Assembly (NCBI GenBank): GCA_016870425.1
Contig: VGBQ01000075.1
Span: forward strand, 1-11,088
Direction of reading: 5' to 3'
Length of the DNA stretch: 11,088 bases
DNA from: Actinomycetota bacterium
GTDB taxonomy: Bacteria > Actinomycetota > Actinomycetes > S36-B12
Shown here: positions 6,384-11,088 of the stretch, piece by piece
How the letters are laid out: each line of letters starts with the position of its first letter
How positions within the stretch are numbered: the first letter of the stretch is position 1
Translations under genes and position numbers: made by a program
Notes under the pieces: generated by a model
Seen by the model: the letters and a program-made list of their open reading frames with translations, nothing else
Databases searched by the model: none
What the model was told of the DNA's origin: nothing

Positions 6384-6934
6384 GCCTCTTCGGGGCCATC
6401 ATCGTCGGCGATGACGGTGACGAGACGCACTTCCCGGAGCAGCGTCTGGCCGATCTCGCGATCGCGGTAGGCGGTATCCGGCCCCCATCCGGCCGATTGC
6501 AGGAACTCTCGGCGGGGTTCGTCCGCGAGCGGCACCCAGGTGGTCGCCTCCTGATAGCCGCCGGCGACGAGGTGATCGACACTCGCCTGGAGCAGTCGCG
6601 ATCCGTGGCCTTCGCGCCAGTGCGCAGGATCGACGACCAGGAGGCTGATCTCGCCGCAGCCACTCCCTGCGTCGGGGTCGGCCGAGGGCCCCACGGCGGC
6701 CGCTCCCACGACGGTCCCGGTGGAGCCCACGGCCACGAGGAGCCGATGGGGACCGGGCTGCAGGAGTGCCCGTCCCCACTCCCACGCGATGGCGTCAGCG
6801 TCCAGATCGTCGAGGACCTCCGCAGGGAGGATGTCGGCGTAGGCGCCGCGCCACGCGCCCACCTGGACCCGGGCGACGTCATCGACGTCGGAGGTGCGGG
6901 CAAGGCGCACGGAGTCAGGCGGCGTCGGCGACAT
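6380..6934 (-). CDS. GNAT family N-acetyltransferase
   Basis: A 184-residue cytoplasmic protein with the single GNAT fold. The opening VRLARTSDVDDVARVQVGAW (9-28) is the usual first strand and helix with R-x-A-x-x-x-D. GRALLQPGPHRLLVAVGSTG, then VVGAAAVGP, forms the central strands. The acetyl-CoA pyrophosphate loop is WREGHGSRLL (about 106-115, R/Q-x-x-G-x-G/A), preceded by ISLLVVDPAH. The late FLQSAGWGPD (144-153) is the common 'F-x-x-x-G-F/W' end of the family. The acceptor substrate cannot be predicted. The tail after residue 175 is acidic (DDDGPEEA). A GGAGG sits only one base before the ATG, too close for good Shine-Dalgarno use, and TAGGCA lies 6 nt upstream, so the message may be leaderless. 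It diverges from thyX, with 61 bp between the start codons. Confidence 0.9.
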   Translation of the reverse strand: MSPTPPDSVRLARTSDVDDVARVQVGAWRGAYADILPAEVLDDLDADAIAWEWGRALLQPGPHRLLVAVGSTGTVVGAAAVGPSADPDAGSGCGEISLLVVDPAHWREGHGSRLLQASVDHLVAGGYQEATTWVPLADEPRREFLQSAGWGPDTAYRDREIGQTLLREVRLVTVIADDDGPEEA

Positions 6935-6940
6935 GCCTCC

Positions 6941-6946
6941 TGCCTA
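6941..6946 (-). promoter_or_regulatory. Possible -10 element (TAGGCA) for the GNAT gene
   Basis: TAGGCA on the minus strand is exactly 6 nt before ATG 6934. It has T and A at positions 1-2 but A rather than T at position 6, so it is an imperfect TAnnnT. The 6-nt spacer is GGAGGC, which looks like a Shine-Dalgarno sequence but lies too close to the ATG. Confidence 0.3.
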
Positions 6947-6972
6947 CCACCGGGAGGGGAGGCGCGCATGGG

Positions 6973-6978
6973 TAGGGT
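6973..6978 (+). promoter_or_regulatory. Probable -10 element (TAGGGT) for thyX
   Basis: TAGGGT matches TAnnnT and would place the transcript start near 6985, giving a leader of about ten bases that holds the ribosome-binding site at 6986-6991. thyX thus differs from its neighbours, whose boxes sit directly before the start codon. No -35 is evident. Confidence 0.5.
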
Positions 6979-6985
6979 CCAGGGC

Positions 6986-6991
6986 GGGAGG
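6986..6991 (+). promoter_or_regulatory. Ribosome-binding site of thyX (GGGAGG)
   Basis: GGGAGG lies 4 nt before GTG 6996 and decides the thyX start. It is the only clear Shine-Dalgarno sequence at a near-normal distance from a start codon in this window. Confidence 0.65.
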
Positions 6992-6995
6992 TCAC

Positions 6996-7721
6996 GTGTC
7001 TGAACCGCAGGCCATCGAGTTCCGCAGTGATGTCACGGTGGAGCTCGTCAAGGCGACCGCGCGCGACTCCGATGTCGTATGGGCCGCGCGCGTGTCCACG
7101 AAGGGCGAACAGTCGCTCGACGATGTCGACAGTGATGCTGCGGCAGCCCGTGGACTCATCAACTACCTCATGCGGGATCGCCACGGCACTCCCTTCGAAC
7201 ACACCTCGCTGACCTATTTCGTATCTGCCCCGATCTTTGTCTTCCGTGAATTCATGCGCCATCGGATCGCCTCCTACAACGAGGAGAGTGGCCGCTACCG
7301 CGAGCTGCTGCCCGTCTTCTACGTCCCAGGGCCCGAGCGGCGCCTGGTCCAGCAGGGCAAGCCCGGCGCCTACGAGTTCGTCGAAGGGACGCCTCAGCAG
7401 CACGCGGTGGTCGTCGAGCAGACTCAGGCTGCCTGCCGCGCGGCTTACGCGGCGTACCAGCAGATGCTCGCGGCGGGCGTTGCCCGGGAGGTGGCGCGCA
7501 TCGTCCTGCCCGTGGGGACCTACTCCTCGATGTACGTCACGATGAATGCCCGGGCCCTGATGAACTTCCTGTCCCTGCGCACCAAGCACCCCGACAGCCA
7601 CTTCCCGTCGTTCCCGCAGCGCGAGATCGAGATGGTGGCTGATCTCATGGAGGCGGAGTGGGCAGCGCTCATGCCCATCACGCACGAGGCGTTCGTGGCC
7701 AACGGCCGCGTGGCGCCGTAG
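6996..7721 (+). CDS. thyX: FAD-dependent thymidylate synthase
   Basis: ThyX methylates dUMP to dTMP using methylenetetrahydrofolate, NADPH and FAD; it works as a cytoplasmic homotetramer. The product is 241 residues. The diagnostic ThyX motif RHRx7S is present as RHRIASYNEESGRY (88-101, RHR at 88-90 with Ser98). Upstream H-G-T-P-F-E-H (63-69) and downstream VARIVLPVGTYSSMYVTMNA and LMNFLSLRTK are further family blocks with the flavin and dUMP contacts. GTG 6996 was chosen for its GGGAGG site and because the family N-terminus begins only a few residues before the first strand; an upstream extension of this frame to 6894 would cross into the divergent GNAT gene. dapA follows 15 bp downstream. 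The call is secure. Confidence 0.97.
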   Translation: MSEPQAIEFRSDVTVELVKATARDSDVVWAARVSTKGEQSLDDVDSDAAAARGLINYLMRDRHGTPFEHTSLTYFVSAPIFVFREFMRHRIASYNEESGRYRELLPVFYVPGPERRLVQQGKPGAYEFVEGTPQQHAVVVEQTQAACRAAYAAYQQMLAAGVAREVARIVLPVGTYSSMYVTMNARALMNFLSLRTKHPDSHFPSFPQREIEMVADLMEAEWAALMPITHEAFVANGRVAP

Positions 7722-7724
7722 GAG

Positions 7725-7730
7725 TAGCCT
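7725..7730 (+). promoter_or_regulatory. Probable -10 element (TAGCCT) of a leaderless dapA promoter
   Basis: TAGCCT begins 3 bp after the thyX stop and lies exactly 6 nt before the dapA ATG. It matches TAnnnT fully. The 6-nt spacer GTCGCC has no ribosome-binding potential, so dapA is probably translated from a leaderless message made in addition to any thyX read-through. Confidence 0.55.
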
Positions 7731-7736
7731 GTCGCC

Positions 7737-8636
7737 ATGCGTGAGCCCGCCATCGGACCCGTCGGGGTCATGCTCACCGCGATGGCGACGCCGTTCGGGC
7801 CAGACGGGGCGCTGGATGTCCCCGGCGTGCAGCGCCTCGCCGAGCATCTTGTTGACACCCTCGGCAACGATGGGCTCGTCGTCAATGGCACGACAGGGGA
7901 GTCGCCGACGACGACGGATGCCGAGAAGGTGACCATCATCCGGGCCACGCGCGAGGCCGTCGGCGATCGAGCGCGTGTCATCGCCGGCGTAGGGACCTAT
8001 GACACCGTGCACTCGGTCCACCTGGCACGTGAGGCCGCCGCGGCGGGTGCCGACGGCCTGCTGGTCGTGTCCCCTTACTACAACCGGCCACCGCAGGAGG
8101 GCCTGCTCCATCACTTCCGCACCGTCGCCGATGCCACCGACCTCCCCGTCGTGACCTACGACATCCCCAAGCGCACCGGCGTGGCGATCGAGGTCGAGAC
8201 GTTGGTGCGCCTCGCGGAGCATCCCCGCATCGTCGCCAACAAGGACGCGAAGGGTGACCTCGAGGCCTCACAGTGGGCAATGGCGCGCTGCGACCTCGCC
8301 TGGTATTCCGGCGACGACATCCTCAACCTGCCGCTGCTGTCCATCGGGGCGCAGGGCTTCATCTCCGTCGTTGGCCACGTCGTCGCCGACCGCATACGGG
8401 CGATGGCCGAGGCCTTCCACGCCGGCGACGTCTGCGGCGCGATCGCGATGAACCGCGCGCTGCTTCCCGTCTACACAGGTATCTTCCGCACGCAGGGTGT
8501 CATCCTCACCAAGGCCGCGCTGCAACTGCAGGGACTGCCGTCCGGTCCGGTGCGGTCACCGCTCGTGGACGCAACAGCCGATCAGATCGGGCAGTTGGAG
8601 CGAGATCTGCGCGACGGCGGCGTGGACCTCTCGTGA
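7737..8636 (+). CDS. dapA: 4-hydroxy-tetrahydrodipicolinate synthase
   Basis: DapA condenses pyruvate with aspartate semialdehyde, the first committed step of the diaminopimelate/lysine pathway in the cytoplasm; its product goes to DapB, encoded upstream in this window. The 299-residue TIM-barrel protein is a normal length. Residues seen are the NGTTGES loop (50-56, Thr52/Thr53 proton relay), SPYYNRPPQEG (112-122), YDIPKRTG (141-148, Tyr141 and Arg146) and the Schiff-base Lys169 in VANKDAKGDL. The site reads ANKDAKGD, as in actinobacterial DapA, rather than the GIKEATGD of E. coli. The C-terminal SVVGHV block is also typical. The ATG is fixed by the promoter box and the thyX stop just upstream. 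Its stop overlaps the rnj start as GTGA, so rnj should be coupled to it. Confidence 0.97.
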   Translation: MREPAIGPVGVMLTAMATPFGPDGALDVPGVQRLAEHLVDTLGNDGLVVNGTTGESPTTTDAEKVTIIRATREAVGDRARVIAGVGTYDTVHSVHLAREAAAAGADGLLVVSPYYNRPPQEGLLHHFRTVADATDLPVVTYDIPKRTGVAIEVETLVRLAEHPRIVANKDAKGDLEASQWAMARCDLAWYSGDDILNLPLLSIGAQGFISVVGHVVADRIRAMAEAFHAGDVCGAIAMNRALLPVYTGIFRTQGVILTKAALQLQGLPSGPVRSPLVDATADQIGQLERDLRDGGVDLS

Positions 8637-10318
8637 GTCACGCGCATCCTGAGCTGCCGAGTCCGCCGCCCCTGCCCGAGGGTGCGCTGCGCGTCGTGGC
8701 CCTCGGCGGCCTGGGGGAGATCGGCCGCAACATGACGGTCTTCGAGTACGCCGGACGGCTGCTCATCGTCGACTGCGGAGTGCTCTTCCCCGAGGAGTCC
8801 CAGCCCGGGGTCGATCTCATCCTTCCCGACTTCTCCTACATCGAGGACCGGCTCGCCGACATCGAGGCGATCGTCCTCACGCACGGTCATGAGGACCACA
8901 TCGGCGCGCTGCCCTTCCTCCTGCGCCAGCGCCCCGACATCCCCCTCTACGGATCCCGACTCACCCTGGCCTTCGCTGAGGCCAAGCTGCGCGAGTCACG
9001 CATCAAGCCGGTGACCCACGTCGTCACCGAGGGGGAGCGGCTCACCGTCGGCCCGTTCGACCTGGAGTTCCTCGCGGTCAACCACTCCATCCCCGATGCC
9101 CTGGCGGTCGCGATCCGCACGCCGGCCGGGCTCGTGCTGCACACCGGTGACTTCAAGATGGACCAGCTTCCCCTTGACGGCCGAGTGACCGACCTCAACG
9201 GCTTCGCTCGACTCGGCGACGAAGGAGTCGACCTCTTCCTCGTCGACTCGACCAACGCCGAGGTGCCCGGTTTCATCCCCAGTGAGCGCGAGATCGCTCC
9301 CGTCCTCGACAAGGTATTCGACCGCGCGCGCGGGCGCGTCATCGTCGCCAGTTTTGCCTCCCATGTGCACCGCATTCAGCAGATCATCGACGCTGCAGCC
9401 GAGCACGGGCGCAAGGTGGCCTTCGTCGGACGCTCGATGGTCCGCAACATGGGAGTCGCGCGCGACCTCGGCTATCTCACGGTGCCCGCGGGAGTGGTCG
9501 TGTCCGTCGACGACCTAGCCGACCTGCCCGACGACAAGGTGGTGCTCGTCTGCACCGGATCGCAGGGCGAGCCCATGGCGGTCCTGTCGCGCATCGCCAA
9601 CAACGACCACCAGATCAAGGCTGGGCCCGACGACACGATCGTGCTCGCGTCGTCGCTCATTCCCGGCAATGAGAACGCCGTCAACCGTGTGATCAACGGG
9701 CTGACCCGCAGTGGCGCAGCGGTGGTCCACAAGGGCAATGCGCTCGTTCACGTGTCAGGGCATTGCTCCGCCGGGGAACTCCTCTACGCCTACAACATCG
9801 TCAAGCCGCGCAACGTCATGCCGGTCCACGGGGAGTGGCGACACCTGCGCGCCAACGCCGCGCTCGCCGAGCGCACGGGTGTGCCCCGCGACCGCATAGT
9901 GCTGGCCGAAGACGGTGTCGTCGTCGACCTGCAGGATGGCGTGGCCAAGATCGTGGGCGCGGTGCCCGTCGGATACGTCTTCGTCGATGGCGCCAGCGTG
10001 GGTGACATCACGGAGGCAGCGCTGACGGACCGGCGGGTGCTCGGCAATGAGGGATTCATCTCGATCTTCGCTGCCGTCGACATCACCGGTGGCACGGTGG
10101 TGGCGGGCCCGGAGATCGAGGCTCGCGGCTTCCATGAGGATCCGGAGGTGCTCAAGCCCGTGCGCGACGAGGTCAGGGCAGAACTCGAACGAGCACTGTC
10201 CGATGGTGTCGTCGATGCCCACCAGCTGCAGCAGCGGGTGCGGCGGGTCGTGGGCCGATGGGTGTCCCAGACCCACCGACGCCGTCCCATGATCATCCCC
10301 GTCGTGGTGGAGGCCTGA
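8633..10318 (+). CDS. rnj: Ribonuclease J
   Basis: RNase J is a Zn-dependent metallo-beta-lactamase/beta-CASP nuclease with endo- and 5'-3' exonuclease activity, used for rRNA maturation and mRNA decay. The product is 561 residues, the usual length. The N-terminal 15 residues are Pro-rich, then LRVVALGGLGEIGRNMTVFE (19-38) begins the fold. The metal-binding THGHEDHIGALP gives His84, His86, Asp88 and His89. VNHSIPDALAVAIRTPAGLVLHTGDFK is the next metal block, VASFASHVHRIQQI lies in the beta-CASP domain, and SGHCSAGELLYAYN (His377) and PVHGEWRHL (His399) complete the active site. A C-terminal domain follows, ending PMIIPVVVEA. The usual residue after SGH is Ala in relatives I recall; here it is Cys. 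The GTG at 8633 overlaps the dapA stop (GTGA). The frame is open further upstream inside dapA, but that extension does not resemble RNase J. The stop lies inside a 32-bp direct repeat. Confidence 0.97.
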   Translation: MSHAHPELPSPPPLPEGALRVVALGGLGEIGRNMTVFEYAGRLLIVDCGVLFPEESQPGVDLILPDFSYIEDRLADIEAIVLTHGHEDHIGALPFLLRQRPDIPLYGSRLTLAFAEAKLRESRIKPVTHVVTEGERLTVGPFDLEFLAVNHSIPDALAVAIRTPAGLVLHTGDFKMDQLPLDGRVTDLNGFARLGDEGVDLFLVDSTNAEVPGFIPSEREIAPVLDKVFDRARGRVIVASFASHVHRIQQIIDAAAEHGRKVAFVGRSMVRNMGVARDLGYLTVPAGVVVSVDDLADLPDDKVVLVCTGSQGEPMAVLSRIANNDHQIKAGPDDTIVLASSLIPGNENAVNRVINGLTRSGAAVVHKGNALVHVSGHCSAGELLYAYNIVKPRNVMPVHGEWRHLRANAALAERTGVPRDRIVLAEDGVVVDLQDGVAKIVGAVPVGYVFVDGASVGDITEAALTDRRVLGNEGFISIFAAVDITGGTVVAGPEIEARGFHEDPEVLKPVRDEVRAELERALSDGVVDAHQLQQRVRRVVGRWVSQTHRRRPMIIPVVVEA

Positions 10319-10343
10319 GCAGCCAGCTCCGCGACACGCGTGA
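10312..10343 (+). repeat. 32-bp direct repeat, copy 1 (covers the rnj stop codon)
   Basis: The 32 bases beginning GGCCTGAGCAGCC and ending GACACGCGTGA recur exactly at 10491-10522, 179 bp downstream; the bases on either side differ. This copy includes the last sense codons and the TGA of rnj. It contains the 8-bp palindrome CACGCGTG (10335-10342). Confidence 0.95.
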
Positions 10344-10490
10344 GTGCGTGTCCTGAGTTCCCACTCGCTCGCTCCCGAAATCGTGTCCTCAAGAAGGCTC
10401 GTCACGGTTAACAAGACTTCCGGCGTCCCAGAAGTCTTGTTAGGTCTGCGGAGCCACAGGTCACCCCTCCGCCCGAGCGAGGTGCGCCCT
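10344..10490. other. 147-bp non-coding segment between the two direct-repeat copies
   Basis: I see no credible gene here. Part of it is less GC-rich than the surroundings. It holds the 12-bp inverted repeat (10409-10442), a further GGCTC/GAGCC pair flanking that hairpin (10396-10400 and 10451-10455), two CGTGTCCT octamers (10347-10354 and 10382-10389), and CTCGCTCG against CGAGCGAG at its two ends. An open frame crossing it from 10344 has no family resemblance and runs into ftsK out of frame. Confidence 0.6.
10409..10442. terminator. Perfect 12-bp inverted repeat with a 10-nt loop; candidate rnj terminator or repeat element
   Basis: TAACAAGACTTC (10409-10420) and GAAGTCTTGTTA (10431-10442) are exact reverse complements around CGGCGTCCCA. 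It lies 91 bp after the rnj stop and 128 bp before the ftsK start, so it could stop transcription from rnj or, being symmetrical, from either direction. No run of T follows on either strand, so it would be a tail-less terminator of the kind common in Actinobacteria. The low GC content of the arms is unusual for this genome and also fits a dispersed repeat or protein-binding palindrome. Confidence 0.6.
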
Positions 10491-10522
10491 GGCCTGAGCA
10501 GCCAGCTCCGCGACACGCGTGA
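10491..10522 (+). repeat. 32-bp direct repeat, copy 2 (upstream of ftsK)
   Basis: An exact copy of 10312-10343, here non-coding, with the CACGCGTG palindrome at 10514-10521, about 40 bp upstream of the proposed ftsK -10 box. It is followed directly by the ftsK promoter region. Confidence 0.95.
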
Positions 10523-10557
10523 CCCCTGTGACGCCCGGGATTCCTGCTACTCACGGG

Positions 10558-10563
10558 TACTCT
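10558..10563 (+). promoter_or_regulatory. Probable -10 element (TACTCT) of a leaderless ftsK promoter
   Basis: TACTCT matches TAnnnT and ends 6 nt before ATG 10570, the same geometry as dapB and dapA. The spacer CGGGAC has no normal ribosome-binding site. No clear -35 is seen at 17 bp; the palindrome at 10514-10521 is near enough upstream to act as a regulator site (inference). Confidence 0.55.
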
Positions 10564-10569
10564 CGGGAC

Positions 10570-11088
10570 ATGGCGAGTCGATCCAGCGCGCCCCCGCGCA
10601 GCCGCACCTCGAGCAGCTCCTCCACGAGGAAGTCCGGCTCGGGCAGCGCCTCGACCCGCACCCCGTCCCGATCGACCCGCACCACCTCAACGCGCACGCC
10701 GGCGTCCAAGTCCGACCCCAGCCGCTCCCGCGCGAGCTCATCGCCCAAGCGCCGCTCGGCTCGCACCGGACCAGGGCCTGTCGCCCGAGCGGTCAGGGGA
10801 CTTGGGCGCGCCCTGCGAGCCCTCTGGCTGGGCCTTGCCCACGCCATCGGCGGTGCGGCACGCCGCGTGGGCCACGGGGCACGTGACCTCGACGACGTCC
10901 ACCGTCGCGATGGGCTCGGGCTGCTCTTCGTGGCACTCGCCGTCATCGTCGCGGCGGCCGTGTGGTTCGGGGTCGACGGATGGTTCACGGTCGGCCTCGG
11001 CACCGTGTCGGCGTACCTCCTGGGAGCCTTCGACATCGCCGTGCCCGTGCTCCTGCTGGTTATCGGGTGGCGCACACTGCGCCACCCG
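10570..11088 (+). CDS. ftsK: FtsK/SpoIIIE family DNA translocase, N-terminal part (runs off the right edge)
   Basis: FtsK is a septal membrane protein whose C-terminal motor pumps chromosome DNA at division. Only the first 173 residues are present. Residues 2-70 contain only Ala, Ser, Thr, Arg, Lys, Pro, Gly and one Asp, with 16 basic residues, so this tail should be disordered and strongly positive. Residues 71-112 are an amphipathic, Arg-rich stretch ending ARDLDDVHRRDGLGLL, which is the block found just before the first membrane helix in actinobacterial FtsK. Membrane helices follow at about 115-134 and 144-166. The RecA-like motor, Walker motifs and gamma DNA-reading domain would be downstream. 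The identification rests on this N-terminal pattern plus its place after rnj, the order known in Mycobacterium and other Actinobacteria (rnj then ftsK). The start is ATG 10570, 6 nt after TACTCT. Confidence 0.88.
   Translation, partial: MASRSSAPPRSRTSSSSSTRKSGSGSASTRTPSRSTRTTSTRTPASKSDPSRSRASSSPKRRSARTGPGPVARAVRGLGRALRALWLGLAHAIGGAARRVGHGARDLDDVHRRDGLGLLFVALAVIVAAAVWFGVDGWFTVGLGTVSAYLLGAFDIAVPVLLLVIGWRTLRHP

Noticed and set aside
5867..7003. Plus-strand open frame overlapping the FAD oxidase end and opposite the GNAT gene
   Set aside because: It is out of frame with the recognised oxidase, antisense to a clear GNAT fold, and its protein is Arg/Gly/Pro-rich with no motif.
6915..8222. Long minus-strand open frame (435 codons) opposite thyX and dapA
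   Set aside because: Its translation is low-complexity Arg/Gly/His-rich with no family resemblance, and it lies antisense to two certain genes. Such frames are expected in DNA near 70% GC.
8273..8632. Upstream extension of the RNase J frame inside dapA
   Set aside because: The extra 120 residues are an off-frame translation of dapA; RNase J proteins begin a few residues before the LRVVALGGLGEIG block, matching GTG 8633.
10344..10886. Plus-strand open frame through the rnj-ftsK intergenic region
   Set aside because: It has no recognisable domain, overlaps ftsK out of frame, and has no promoter box or ribosome-binding site. Its repeated NKTSG-PEVLL phrase on both strands is only a result of the inverted repeat.
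1..11088. CRISPR array, tRNA or rRNA, transposase, toxin-antitoxin pair or defence cluster
   Set aside because: I looked for regularly spaced repeats, cloverleaf-type sequences and mobile-element or defence proteins on both strands and saw none; the only clear repeat is the two-copy 32-mer after rnj.

Overview
The window is GC-rich bacterial chromosome with tightly packed genes, frequent GTG starts and stop/start overlaps of 1-4 bp. The gene order thyX-dapA-rnj-ftsK, with dapB nearby and an FtsK that carries a long basic N-terminal tail, points to an Actinobacterium (Actinomycetia). The order or genus cannot be settled from this sequence; something in the Actinomycetales/Micrococcales range is a guess. 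No rRNA, tRNA, CRISPR array, transposase or prophage gene is visible.

Layout: (1) 1-421, minus strand, the N-terminal part of a secreted alpha/beta-hydrolase-domain protein that runs off the left edge. (2) 494-1677, plus strand, dapB followed by a coupled gene for a small two-helix membrane protein with a TPR-like tail. (3) 1674-4721, minus strand, a four-gene coupled operon read as glpD, azlC, azlD and a PH-domain membrane protein. (4) 4761-6383, plus strand, an FAD-dependent oxidase of the alkyl-DHAP-synthase type, divergent from glpD. (5) 6380-6934, minus strand, a GNAT acetyltransferase. (6) 6996-10318, plus strand, thyX, dapA and rnj (RNase J). (7) 10319-10569, a 251-bp intergenic stretch holding a 32-bp direct repeat and a perfect 12-bp inverted repeat. 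(8) 10570 to the right edge, the N-terminal part of an FtsK/SpoIIIE DNA translocase.

Functions: DapA and DapB are consecutive enzymes of the diaminopimelate/lysine route, which supplies peptidoglycan and lysine. ThyX makes dTMP. RNase J processes and degrades RNA. FtsK moves chromosomal DNA at division. GlpD oxidises glycerol-3-phosphate to DHAP, and its divergent neighbour belongs to a family that in eukaryotes acts on acyl-DHAP, so the two may share a lipid or glycerol-phosphate theme (inference). AzlCD is a branched-chain amino-acid exporter family pair and has no obvious link to glpD beyond the shared transcript.

Regulation: most genes that do not overlap an upstream gene have an A at position 2 and a T at position 6 of a hexamer placed exactly 6 nt before the start codon (TAGGCT for dapB, TAGCCT for dapA, TACTCT for ftsK, and weaker forms elsewhere). 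This is the layout expected of leaderless actinobacterial transcripts. Both convergent gene pairs end on a single shared CTAG, leaving no room for terminators between them.

Most of the window is ordinary core genome. The places that most deserve a second look are the rnj-ftsK intergenic repeat structure, the shared CTAG stops, the uniform promoter-start geometry and the 39-bp divergent control region between glpD and the FAD oxidase. No complete new defence or mobile system is visible.
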